Source: Opisthorchis felineus (lineage: Eukaryota; Platyhelminthes; Trematoda; Opisthorchiida; Opisthorchiidae). From it: a stretch of 64,000 nt of DNA. The notes below the pieces were generated by a model. The model had not been told where the DNA came from and did no database searches. It was given only the letters and a program-made list of their open reading frames with translations. The stretch's first letter is position 1; each line of letters opens with the position of its first letter. This document shows positions 45,432 to 56,319 of this stretch, one piece after another. The stretch lies in contig SJOL01000719.1 in the NCBI GenBank assembly GCA_004794785.1, positions 1,448,906-1,512,905 of the forward strand, read 5' to 3'. The position numbers and the translations under genes were made by a program.

Positions 45432-46524
45432 CTCTCCGGAAGTCCCATTATTTCGTCAAATGAGAAATTCCCCGGTTCCGATCGTCCAACTCCTCGAGAT
45501 TGTCTAGCAGTGTTTCCAACCGTTCAAACTCTGGATCCATGTCAGTGGATATCTGGGGTACAGGTGGTAGAAAGGAAGAGTTCTACAGTTGATTGACACC
45601 TTGGTATTTTTAACTTTCATCCTTAGCTGAGGTGGATTGGATTAGATACGCCTTGTTTGAAACGGCATGGGGTGCACAGCTAGACTAATGAATGTTAGTC
45701 CAGAGTAGCAACTCGCTGATTCCCACAACCAAACCCCAAGGCTACTTCTGGTAAGCGGGGTAAAAATTCATTGCCTGAGGAGGAAGCATCTTTAAATTTC
45801 GATGTCAGATTATTTCACCACACTAGTACAACCACCGAGAAGTCCAGATCGTTTGAAGAGTTTGCTTGATAATCAGAGGCACGTTCGGTTTACTTTAAGC
45901 ATCCTTTGTACAGACAGACATCCTGAGCAGCCGTAAGCTTGCCAACCGCACGAGTATTGGCAGACACCCGTCTTAGATACCCAGGATCCGAGCTAGTCAA
46001 CAAGTTTGGACTTCCACCTCGTGTTTGTCGGAGTTGTGTGGTTATTTGATGCGATATGTTAGTTTTTTTCGTAACCATGCTTGTATGAATGCATCATCTG
46101 CCTGCGAGAGTGAATTGGAGCAACCCACAACTAGTTTTCCAGATTACCTTAATAAGGATTACAGAATTAGTCTGTCTGTGCATTGCAAAACCCATTCCAA
46201 TCCTCTTTACAGTGAGCATACGGAGAGCCGTGGTACAACTGTTGGTGAGCAGAAAAAAGAACGTCAACTCTGATTACACTTCGAGAAGTAATACACTGAA
46301 AAAAATTGTCATAGCAAAACAATAATCCTGCCTGATCACTTCAGGAAGTCATTCACCAAAGTGCAGCAGGGCAGGCAGCACACAAGTTCAGATACTGTGC
46401 CATTAAAGGGCCTTCGAAAAATTTCGTGCGTCCGCAGTCGAGCTGGAAATCCGGGAAGGTACCATGGAGGAGGTATCACGGGGAGATACATGGTTCAGCC
46501 AAATACCCCATACCACCGAATGGT
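45432..46524. other. No clear feature; possible decayed Penelope-like sequence
   Basis: Sequence upstream of the GIY-YIG remnant. Since the endonuclease follows the RT in Penelope-like proteins, RT relics may lie at 46000-46330, but I could not read a motif with confidence. Confidence 0.3.
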
Positions 46525-46760
46525 CAACAATATTTCCTCTATGAGATTGACTGCGAGGACTGCGACGCAACTTAAGTAGAGAAAACCAACGAACCATTAA
46601 AGATGCGTGTCAGTGAACACAAACGCAGTGCAGCTGATTAAGTTTGAAAGGTATTCAACCACTAACGAGCAATTCCTGTCAGTGAACCACAACTTTCTGT
46701 TTGGCCATTCCAGGGTCACTGAAATAGGCCTGTCACCAGGTTCACAGAGTTGCTGCGCTG
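46525..46760 (+). pseudogene. Penelope-like element, GIY-YIG endonuclease relic
   Basis: From 46531 one frame reads YFLYEIDCEDCDAT, a stop, then VEKTNEPLKMRVSEHKRSAA. This matches the Penelope-type GIY-YIG pattern: a VY-I-C-C opening, a YIGET-R block (here degraded to VEKTNEP) and R-EHK. The following text FERYSTTNEQF, VNHNFLFGHSRVTEIG fits the distal part (H...F-F...). At least one in-frame TAA (46573-46575) and one at 46639 break it. Penelope-like elements are retroelements with a telomerase-like RT; only the C-terminal domain is seen. Confidence 0.6.
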
Positions 46761-47329
46761 AAATAATACCCAAATCAGGAGCAGATGCGAAGGATAGAAT
46801 CTATCCGACATCTGGTCAGGGTTTGTGCACAAGGTTGGACGGACACGCGCCATTGCAACCACTCCAGCTTCGGCCAGGTGTTTTCTAACAATGAAATTGA
46901 GTTCACAAGCGCAACACGCAGTTAACCCATGGAACATTATTTATTTGGTCTGGGTCGGTTGAATGCTGACGGAAACCCCACTTTGAGCAACTGATTCCAC
47001 TCCCTTCAGCTGCTCACTTGGGACTGCCATACGTAAGATAAAATCCTTTCGATTTCTCCTACGTTAATGTACATGACCAATGCCTTCAGCGTCTGAAATG
47101 GCTTACGGTTTGAAAGTGGTCTATTGTGAGTGCTACCAAGTAATAATTACGGATGCACTTGATTGATTTCTATCGAAATCATTTGACCGTTTGCTGGCTT
47201 CTAACAAGGAAGTTGCGCGATCTCAAATTCCGCCTTGGTGGGGTGGAAATCGCAACACAAGAACAAGGGTGTGAGTTGTAGTGACCACAAAATTATCTGG
47301 GAGTGATATGCCTTTCATCATTTTGCTGT
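46761..47329. other. No recognisable feature
   Basis: Downstream of the Penelope-like relic. No frame or repeat was identified. Confidence 0.45.

Positions 47330-47361
<32 letters not shown>
47330..47361. repeat. (AT)n microsatellite
   Basis: About 16 AT dinucleotides with one G interruption (ATGTATATAT) near 47353. A simple repeat that may vary in length. Confidence 0.95.
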
Positions 47362-47920
47362 AAGACAGTAGGTTGGGGTAAATTTTGACAGCATCAACCA
47401 AAGAAGCCAAGCGGTCTGTGCCTTTCAGACATGGTCAGGACGAACAGACTCAACAAAACGGTTGATTTTGAAGGCCAGAAAATTCACTTAGTTCACCTTT
47501 CCAGCAGCCTCAATTTGGCTTTAACGGAAATGTCTTACATAACGATCCTAAATATTATCTGTGCTGGCTGAATGACTTTTTTGGAAAACAGATGATGGGT
47601 AATTCGCCTAAACAAATTATAGGCAGTTATTTCCTCGCAGAAAGCCAGGACAACCGTATGTTTTCGACAGGTTGCAATCAGCTTTGGTTACCTCGGTAAT
47701 AGGAAATTTTCAAAAGATTTCCATTAGTTCCTTCTAGAGAATGAGGTGGCCGAAGCCCGGAAAGCACTTCCGTCTTCAAGGCTAACATCTAAAATCAAGT
47801 CCAACAGATGCACTTGTTGAAGAGAGGACGTTTGATCCAGACTTGACAGAGTGAAATTGCAAACCGGCCGGTCACGTTTCCAATCTAGCCCCGCCCACTT
47901 GCTGGGACTGAACAAGAACG
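47362..47920. other. Mostly unassigned; weak HHR-I box remnant
   Basis: CAATTTGGCTTTAACGGAAA near 47510 resembles the constant box of HHR-I elements. Otherwise nothing was recognised. Confidence 0.35.
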
Positions 47921-48013
47921 AAGGTTGCTGAAAATTCTTCGACAGCCCACGACCTGTTTCGCCCTCATTGGGGCTCATCAGGTAGGCGCCGTCCACGAGT
48001 TTCCGTCAACCTT
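47921..48013 (-). ncRNA. Hammerhead-like module HHR-I, intact core and stem III
   Basis: Minus strand: CTGATGAG (47981-47974), stem II GCCC-CAATGA-GGGC, GAAAC (47960-47956), stem III ACAG paired with CTGT across the loop GTCGTGGG, and GTC (47943-47941). Stem II pairs fully (4 bp, 6-nt loop) and stem III has four pairs. The outer helix is AAGGTTG (47921) and CAACCTT (48007-48013). This copy keeps every core position, so it is a candidate for self-cleavage in a minus-strand transcript. Confidence 0.72.
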
Positions 48014-50479
48014 GTTTTCTACCAAATTTGTTTGCAAATGAGTGTATTTCACTAAGAACGAGAGGGCTTGTGCGGCTGATCTTATCTGGATCTGATCATA
48101 CTTTATTCTATCTCAACACAGCTACCTTCAACTCTCGATACACTTAGAGTGAGGGGACCACGAGGACACTTTGATTACCACAGGTTCATTTTTCACTTTT
48201 TTCTTTACCCCTCAAGGCTAGTTTGATGTCCCTTTTTTAATCAACGCGTTCACTGCAGAGTTGTATAGTGGTTCTCAGTCTCATAAGTCATCAGAGACTT
48301 GACTTGGAATTTCCAGTTAATAGGACTTAGAACCTAGTCATTTATGCAAGGCTTATGTGTCTTGTCCAGACTTGGTATCACTGATCGTTCTGTACGCACC
48401 ACCAGTTCGTAAGCACGCCTTTTCATTCAGGTAACCAATTTTCTAGGCTGAATTAATTATTCAAAAAATGCCATGTGATATACTAGTGAGAGTCGGCGTT
48501 ACATTCGCTGGGGCTGAGAAGAGCCTTCGTTTTTTGGGAACCCGTTATTTTTTCCCGGACATTTAAATACTCGTTTTTCCATTCAGCTGGTTTGATTTCA
48601 CCCTGAAGATTCAAGTGCCAAATGTTCGAAAATTGATTGTAGGCTATTTAGTATGGCTGTTTTGATCAGGTCCGAAATGGACATGCCGCGCGCGCTCTAA
48701 GTATGTTCAGGTGATCATTTGGCTGGGAGATTCACACTGAAGACCCTGGAATTAAGCGTCCGTCGCAGGTTCAGCGGATGGGATCAAATCCATATCGTGT
48801 TTTGTATTATGAGGTACTGAGTTAGTTAGGGGTGACCAGGTAGTTCATGGTACTCAAACTACGAACTTGTCCACCAGTTCGGACGACAAAGCATATTCAT
48901 CGAGCAGGCGGAGTTGGTGACAAAATGCTGTTCAGAAACCAGGTTTTCGAAGTGATGTGTACTGCTAATTAGCTGCAGGGAGAACAAACACTGATCCAGA
49001 CACTGGAAGCCTAAAACAATTTTCACCTTGCTCGAGGGCGATGACACAGCCTCTCAGGAAAATAGTCCTCATAAATATATGGGAGGTCTCCGGTGATTGG
49101 GCCTTGTGAAGTAAGCCACCCAATAGGGGCACAAATACTCTCAAGAAAGTTTTATTTGCTCTCTTGTGCAGATTAGTATCGATGTATACGCATATAGGTG
49201 TTTACGTGTCTAACTTAGACAAGTGGTTTGAACAGAAGGAGGGAATTTGAATGATCTTTTTGCAACTCAGGAGACACTGCAATATGGGCAGACATCGGAA
49301 TTGCTATCTCAGTAGCGTTTTAAGATGTGTACGGAGGCACCAAAACCATGTGACCAGGATCACGTGACCGAATGGCCAGTCAGTCTATCCAGCCAAACAG
49401 AGCTGTCTGTTTCTCTTTCTGAGGAGTGAGTTTGTTGGCGATAGTGGAAAGACAGGAATTTGATTTTGAGCAACCATTAAACGGATGCTCGACATAAATT
49501 TAACGCAGAATGTTATATAACAGAACTAAATTGACACTCACTGTGATTAAGACACCTTACAAAGTTGTATATAATGACGCATAAAACGGGTAAAATTACA
49601 CCAGAAGGTTTGGGCAAACAATCACTGGATTTATCGCTGCATTTGGTATCCATATTCGTTTGCTCAAGATCTGATTAGGTTCCTCTTGTTCTCGGCGATT
49701 TTGGCGCTGTGGTGACGAATACTCTTAACTGAAACTTGTTCTCACCAGTCTCAACAAACTTTAGGGGTATTTTGGCAGAAGACGAATATGCCGCTTCAAT
49801 ACATTTAAATTTGAGGACTCAACTTATTGGGTTATTGCAAAATTCATTGACCCTATCCCATTTAAATGCGTTAGAGGTGCGCAATTCTCATAAAGCGAGG
49901 GTCTGGCCAAAAATTCTTTGTTAGAAATCCCGCATAAAATGTGCCCCGGACCAGGAAATTGAAACCAAAGTATCGTTCTGTCTATGTCGATGGAAACTTG
50001 AGAAGAGAATATCCGAGTACCTCATTTCTACAGAAACTTCAAGCAAGTATTGCGAAAGATCACACAGAATTCTCTTTCAATCACTAAGCTGGGCAAATAA
50101 TTTTACAAAATGTTTCTTGCCGCTTATGATATTGTCATCGGTTTGTGGAAATTCACGCTCTGTGCAGGCGTATGTGACATAAAACAGACAATCGACTGCT
50201 TGCTACGTGATTGGGTAATTTGGATTCTGGCTGCCTCGTTGTTCGACTAACTCATCTCTGACTGCGCTGTATCCCTGTATTTCTTCCTTGAATGTCTATT
50301 TCGGCACCTTACAGTTATGGTCCGTTGTTCTATCTCTTCATCTGTTTATCTGCTGGCGAAGGCAAACTCACAGGCTGTTTTATTCCATAATTGCCCTTTA
50401 AAAAACCTTTCTTTCGTTTCCCTCTCGACCTATTCCCTTTATTATTTTTCCGGATTGTTTAAAAGAAGCCTTTGCTTTA
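48014..50479. other. No recognisable feature (about 2.5 kb)
   Basis: Short frames only. A CCATGTGACCAGGATCACGT stretch at 49347 resembles the leader of hammerhead-SINEs but is too short to assign. Confidence 0.4.
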
Positions 50480-50790
50480 GCGAAATGCACTCATTTTTCA
50501 ATAGAGTTTCCACCCTGTCAGTGAAACCAGTCTATGCTAAACAACCGCGAAGCAATATACAGCCGTTTCGTCCTTGTTGGTACTCATCGGTAGTAGGCAT
50601 CTCACATAACCCAAAGAGTTTAGAACCTGCGATCTTCTATCAAGAAGATGGACACTTAACCGTTCAGCCACAAGCAGCTGATCAGGAATTTGATTAGCTC
50701 ATAGTTAGGTGGGATATAGCGCCACTCATCTTTCAATCACGGAAACCAGATCACGTGACCACACGTATTGACTGGCTCCTCGAGTGATGA
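50480..50790 (-). mobile_element. Hammerhead-SINE (family C), copy 3, best preserved
   Basis: On the minus strand the order is: leader with GATGAGTGGCGCTATATCCC (about 50730-50710), A box TGGCTGAACGG (50670-50660), B box GGTTCTAAACT (50627-50617), hammerhead module (50590-50558) and a constant 3' block GTTTAGCATAGACTGGTTTC. The head resembles a tRNA of the Leu/Ser type (GGCTGAACGGTTAAG). A tRNA-like pol III promoter joined to a hammerhead is the architecture described for the schistosome Sm-alpha family, and this is the clearest case in the window. Confidence 0.78.
50558..50590 (-). ncRNA. Hammerhead core inside SINE copy 3
   Basis: Minus strand: CCGATGAG (CTGATGAG with one change), stem II GTAC-CAACAA-GGAC (three of four pairs, 6-nt loop), GAAAC, loop GGCT and GTA. 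Stem III would have only two pairs, the minimal form reported for hammerheads of Penelope-like elements. GTA is a permitted cleavage triplet, but the U-to-C change in the core probably weakens activity. Confidence 0.6.
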
Positions 50791-51316
50791 ATCCTCAGAA
50801 AAAAGTTTCGCTTATTTTGTGAAATTATTCTTCCTCTGAGCTATTTCTTGGTTGATGGTGGTGAAGGGATCTGATAATTTTCAAGAGAGATTTCGTCCCG
50901 CCAATGAGCACCAATCAGCTCACAAATAGTGGCTTGGCTGCGCTACTTATTTGCGTGTTTTCCCCTGAAAAGTACATAATATACTGATGACTAATTCCAA
51001 GAAATCTGGGTTGAGGAATATCTCTTGGGAAATTCTCCTGCAACTTACAATCCGACCGGATGTAGTTTTTCACAAGTTAAACTTGTAGAATGCCACCATA
51101 AACCAGAGTGATGAAACAAAAGACACGAAGATGTGAAGTGCACTGACCCAACATGAACCACAACTAAACCATACGAGTCAAGCCATGCGAATCCTCAGGT
51201 CGAAGGGTGAGCCAAGTTGAACAAGGCCGGGAGAATGAGGGAGGTAGATTCAACCACCCTGGTGAGAGTGCTTCAGAATTATTCCTGTTTAACAAGACAA
51301 AATATCGCAATACGCC
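50791..51316. other. No recognisable feature
   Basis: Spacer between the hammerhead-SINE and the HHR-I element. No frame or shared repeat. Confidence 0.45.
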
Positions 51317-51632
51317 CATTTGCATACCAATTCGGGTTTGACAGGTGACTCACCTGGAACCCAGCTAAATCTCTCGTTTTTAAGTAGAGCATAAGGTTGA
51401 CTGCGCCTACCTGATGAGCTTCAAGAGGAGCGAAACCGGCTGTCGAAGAGTTTTCAGCAACCATATGAGTAGTGTATTACGTCTGTACATATATCGCTAT
51501 ATCTCGAATATCGTACCAGCTGAAACATGAGGTGGCCTGGTGCAGAACATTCAGTTGCTTAAAAACATCATGAACGAGAGATTCGACTGGGTTCCAGGTG
51601 AGTCTCCCGCAAAGGAAAAAATTGGTTTACAA
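51317..51632 (+). repeat. HHR-I element with constant boxes in inverted orientation
   Basis: A box at 51317-51380 (plus orientation) precedes the sense hammerhead. A linker (51468-51560) holding the complements of GCACCAGGCCACCTCATG and CTGTACAGACG-type sequence follows, then a second box at 51572-51632 in the opposite orientation. The two boxes share a perfect 18-bp inverted repeat, GACTCACCTGGAACCCAG (51347-51364) against its complement at 51587-51604. In other copies the box lies in one orientation relative to the module. Confidence 0.65.
51390..51467 (+). ncRNA. Hammerhead-like module HHR-I, compact sense copy
   Basis: Plus strand: CTGATGAG (51411-51418), stem II GCTT-CAAGAG-GAGC (G-C, C-G, U-A, U-G pairs, 6-nt loop), GAAAC (51432-51436), a 5-nt loop CGGCT, and GTC (51442-51444). 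Stem II differs from the other copies at both sides yet still pairs. Outer stem I: CATAAGGTTG (51390-51399) with CAACCATATG (51458-51467), plus CTG with CAG inside. At 78 nt it is the most compact copy, with a two-pair stem III. Predicted cleavage after 51444. Confidence 0.75.
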
Positions 51633-52439
51633 AACAAAAGGATCCTAGTCTTTCCAGTTTGAATGAAGATAATCGCTGATGCATTCATTTATGCACACAC
51701 AAGATGAACATTAGTTTAATGACGACTGGATACTTACATTATTCAGTTCCAATTTCGCCATCGCAAACTGAAAAAAATAAGACAATCATTAGGCAGTTTC
51801 GAAAATTGCTTGCTAGTGGATTTAAACTACCAACTAGGAATTTTGGCGATGTAACCGGATTGAAATGTAAAAAAAGACATCAACTGTTTGATTATCTGGG
51901 TGTCACTGTATCCAATCCAAGTGTGTCCAAACATTATTCATTTCAACAAGTAACGTTTTCCAAAACGACGAGTCTCCTGACCGTCTTAGAGGTTTCTAGT
52001 GAAAAGTGAAACGCCTACGCAAAATACATACGGAATTTTCAGTTTGTTGCTATGTTGTGCACGGTGATTTCAACAGACAAGACTTTCATGTAAACTCAGC
52101 ATCGTTCAAGATGGAGGAAGAGATGTTGATACACATAGGTAAGGAAAATTAATGCCTCTGCAGGGAGAACATATAATCGACAAAGAGATTTCGTCATAAA
52201 AAAGCAGCTTTGAGTTGCTTTGTTTGGCAGTTGAAAACAACAGGAGGCTGTTGCTTGCACCGTGGGGAATTCTGACTCCGATGGCAGGCGCTGGGGCAGC
52301 CCTGAGTGTTACTTGTGTTGACGCTTGGAATGTCTTGTGATCAAAGGCCATACTGCGATGGCTAAGCGTTTTCAATTTGGCAGCTAGTGGTTTGTTGAGG
52401 AACGTCCAGAAGTGTAACTTATTAGTAAAGATTTCGTCC
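51633..52439. other. No assigned feature; one unassigned frame
   Basis: A plus frame of 101 codons at 51704-52009 (with RQFRKLLASGFKLPTRNFGD near the middle) reads somewhat like protein, but no domain, splice site pair or relative was recognised. I do not call it. Confidence 0.3.
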
Positions 52440-52720
52440 TGTAATTGAAGTCACTCAGTACCAAAAAGCCTAAGAGCATGGTATAGTCGTTTTTTATTTA
52501 TTAGGAAACATCACCATTCAGCGCCCCACTAATCTCCAGGGGGTTCGAACTGGTAACCTCCCACTAGCACTCTGAAAACCTGACCGTTCAGCCAAGAGTG
52601 GCTGGTCAGCATTGTGATTAGTTCGCATTTAGAATACATATCCTTCAATCACGGAATTCACGTCACATGGTCACGTGTTGACCACATCTTATTGAGCTAG
52701 CTTCAGATGTGCCCAATTTC
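52440..52720 (-). mobile_element. Hammerhead-SINE (family C), copy 4
   Basis: Minus strand: A box TGGCTGAACGG (52594-52584) and a perfect B box GTTCGAACCCC (52550-52540). The hammerhead region is reduced to GGTGATGTTTCC and AAAAACGACTATACC, so the core is lost, and the 3' block TTTTTGGTACTGAGTGACTT is only loosely kept. The leader CACGTGACCATGTGACGTGA lies near 52675-52655. The head is preserved better than the ribozyme. Confidence 0.7.
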
Positions 52721-54379
52721 GACAACACCAAACCCTGGGTGCCATATGGTACGAGCAAAGTCAACTAATATTCAAGCGAAATCTGTCAGTGAAAAAGCAG
52801 GACTTTGCTTTGCACACATGCTAGAGCAAACTAAGTCCACTATCAGGCAGTCGCCAAGAGCCGTTTGTTTTATTCAGTATTGCGATTAAAACAGCCAAGC
52901 ACTCTGAACAAGTAACAGCGGACCAAAGTGAACAGCTGCGGAGCCGATCGAAGATGGACCAGACGAAATCGACCGTATTGGAATAACCAATGCAAATTAT
53001 AAAGGTGCAGTTAACAAGAATATTTGAACGCTGACAAAAACCCACTGCTTTTTACGAGAAATTCAGTCTCCCTGAAAGCACCCTGAGTTTTTCTCAGACG
53101 TGGGTCCCGGAAACAGGGAAGAAAAGATATCAGAATTGAGAAGGCATGAAATTGTGAGATGTCTACTGCTGAAGCCCTGGAATTGATTTGAATATCGCGA
53201 GTAAATTCATCCATATGTTGAGAGAAACTGCTACCAACGGCAGGGACAAGACACAGGTAGCTTAAGAAGCTTAAACTGAACCACTCGTGTAAGTATTCGA
53301 GTTTTAAATCGAATCACAAATATCCGCAGCATATGGTTTTGAGAAAATCTTTTCTGGCAAATGCAGCACCGTCCCGTCTGTGAATCATGCAATCCAGGAA
53401 AGAGACAAGACGGCCCATCGTCCACATTTATAGTAGAACATTTGATATTGGGACGAAACAAGTGGTGACAGTAGCTTCTTTCTGTATCCCAATCAATACT
53501 TCACCAATCTACTCTCAAGAAATTCCGGATGATTTGTTGAAGTCTGTTAGCAGCCCTTTTTTAGAGTCTTGCGTAACGTACTATCTGACGGAATTGGAGA
53601 GACGGGCGCGTTCCCCATGGCAACTTCTATTGTTTGTTGTTTGTACTTTAAGAAGGTAAAATGCATATCGGACCTTGCATATTCTATGATTTAATACATT
53701 GAGAGAGGCGTACGGTTCCGCAAACTTTCGTCTTCTTCGGGTTGTCCACAGATGACGCAAGGACTATTCGTTGTTGATGAACGTAATAAAGGATAAAAAA
53801 CATCAGATTCCACGATACGGTCACCTGCAGTCAGGTTTACCGAGTATTTGAGGCTCCTGATAGTGTGCTCTGTGATTTTTCCAACTGGTTTAAGGATGTT
53901 GGCTACGTACTTGGCTGGTGTGTGGATGTGTACTAAACAGAACCCCGGTTCTTGTATTTAGCATGAACCATAGTAACGGAAGACCGATAAAATACAGTGA
54001 AGTGACCTACCTTATTGGTCCTTAACCCTTCACCGAATGCCTGTCCTGTGTGGTTTGTCGTTGGTGAGCGTCGTTTTAATTGTACATGAATGTAGTAGAA
54101 TGTATGGTCCAGCTGAAATGTGGTTTTCTGCTTTTGCGTTACCGTGCAGTTTGTCGTTGTCATCACTTTGTTATTTATGGTGAACAGCACAGAAATTTTA
54201 GAGCGAAGCTATCTGAGGACTTTCAGTTCTTCGGGCTGCATAAGGCTGACTGTTTTCAGGGCAGTTTCGGGCGGTCTGCTTCTTTGTTGGTATTCATGCC
54301 ATAGTCAGATATAACGGCCAGAGAATACCTACCGTAATTAGTTAAATTTAGCGCAGTAGAGTTAGTGCTTTTAGTTACT
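52721..54379. other. No firm feature; one hammerhead-half-like motif
   Basis: On the minus strand 53757-53711 reads CTGTGGACAACCCGAAGAAG then ACGAAAGTTTGCGG, resembling HHR-II (GACGAAACGTTTGCAA) with a damaged CTGATGA. Otherwise short frames without domains. Confidence 0.3.
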
Positions 54380-54425
54380 TAGTCAGCTTTCTCCAGTAGA
54401 GTCGAAACGCTGCGATAGTCCAGTT
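54380..54425 (+). ncRNA. Degenerate hammerhead-like half motif
   Basis: CAGTAGAGTCGAAACGCTGC followed by GATAGTCC keeps the order stem II 3' strand, GAAAC, short loop, GTC. The CTGATGA box that should lie about 20 bp upstream is not recognisable (AGTCAGCTTTCTCC instead). It may be a relic of another hammerhead family. Confidence 0.3.
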
Positions 54426-56131
54426 CTTGCTTGCATTTTTACGTACCCTTTTGGCCAAACAAGTCCACTTAATTCAATAGCAGTGAGCGTATATCCGGGT
54501 CATCTATGGACTATGGACCCTTTTCAGACATCGGAATACACAAAACTGTGAATTTCAAGCCTCTTTTCTTCTTCGAAGCCATACTGCCTCACTGGTACTG
54601 ATGTAACGGCGGATGCTATTGATGAAGCATGCGAGTAGTATGTGGTTTTCTCGTAACTCCGCTTCGCGTCTAATCGAAGGTGGGGTTTATTATTGAACCT
54701 GTGGAACTGCTTTGCAGCGTTCGTTTACAATTGCGTGATAGTCAATGAATATCAACGAAAGTTCAAGAAGATGCGTGAGGATGTTCAGTTTTTTAAAATA
54801 AGGTGTATATGAGAGGTTTACTTTCCTGTCCAATAGTTTGTAACTCTAGTTGGTGGTTGCAAATGAATGACTCCCCGGCGACGGGCTTTCCTCCTTACAC
54901 TGGTAGCGCTTTGACGACCCTAGCTAGTTGTCGAAAAATGTCGTAAATTGAGTTGTTTTACAATATCATGTAACCTGACAAGCGTTCGAACGGAGGTGTG
55001 AGTTACAGTTTCCATGTCGTCTTTTCATCGATTATGTGCAGCACTAGATTGATGTTTGGGTGGTACCGCTTTCCAGCCTACACAGTAAGTTTTTCTCTTT
55101 AAAATTGGTTATTGAATACTCGAAGTTCGTTCACACGAACGCAGCACATGAACGCCTTTAAACCAATCCACACGAGTAAAAGTGAATGAAATCGGATGGA
55201 ACAGAATAGTGAGTGTAGCTGGTGACTGGGCTTAGCAGTATGTCATCTCCACAGGGTAAATGCGATCCACATTCGACAGATAAGACCCGGAAACGCACAG
55301 CAGTTATACCACCCATAGAAATTGAGTCCGGCAATCTTTATTTAACCATACGCACGGTCACGTATAGGAAGGGCGATGACACCAAAATCTGGTCTCTTAT
55401 TAGAGGACTTGGGAAAGTAAACCAAAGTCGAAGCTAAAAGCTGACCTTTCTAGCGGCCTCTTCTGCAATGTGATTGTCTCTGCAAGCGGTGGTTTTGGTT
55501 GAGTTTCCTAGAAGGATATCCTTCAACTGATGCAGAAACTGTGTCAGGAGTGAGCAATCCAATCATCTCTATTACCGAACAACCTCACTCAGAAGAGGAC
55601 ACCCCTTTTTTGTTGACGGATATGCTAACATTCAGCCTACTTCAAGTTATTCTTTAATGGTCTGGTGAGGTGTGGGTGCCAGTCGGGTGGTACTTTGCTT
55701 TGAACGTTGTGTTGTTGTACTGCAAACGCATCTGGCTTGAGAATTACTCCCTTTTCTAACTAACTTTTCTTTCGTCAGTGTCATATTAATTCATGCTTCT
55801 CAAAGTAGTGTTGGTTTACAAAACGGTAGCTTACCAATTTTGAGCTGATTTTTCTTGCTTCCTCTAGTATTTCCAGCCGACGATTAGGGCTATTTCCAGT
55901 TTGCTTCAGAAAAAACAACACAGAAAAAATAGTAACCAGACAACGATGCAACGTGTCCAGATACAGGCAATTTAATCAACAGAAATGTTCAAAACAGTTT
56001 AATTCGGATTTGTGCAGTTGGAGCGATTTGGTAAAAGGGAAGCAATAGCAACTTCGGTTCTATCGATTGGTAAAAGGGTTAATCCGCCAGTGCATCCAAA
56101 TAATTCAATCAGCTAATCGTACTACACTACT
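54426..56131. other. No recognisable feature
   Basis: About 1.7 kb with short frames only. No repeat was identified. Confidence 0.45.
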
Positions 56132-56230
56132 CATAAGGTTGCTGAAAATTCTTCGACAGCCCACGACCGGTGTCGCCCTTCTTGGGGCTCATCAGGTAGG
56201 CGTAGTCCTCGGGTTTCCGTCAACCTTATG
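56132..56230 (-). ncRNA. Hammerhead-like module HHR-I with perfect 10-bp closing repeat
   Basis: CATAAGGTTG (56132-56141) and CAACCTTATG (56221-56230) are exact complements and would close stem I. The minus strand has CTGATGAG (56195-56188), stem II GCCC-CAAGAA-GGGC and GTC (56157-56155). GAAA is changed to GACA (56174-56171), so this copy should not cleave. Stem III has a C-U mismatch shared with the copies at 61142 and 17077. Confidence 0.65.
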
Positions 56231-56319
56231 TTCAGACATTATCTCACCTCATGTGAGTAGGTGAACCTGTACATATTGCATCTAATCGATAAAATATCTA
56301 GTGCACCAATAGCGGGTTT

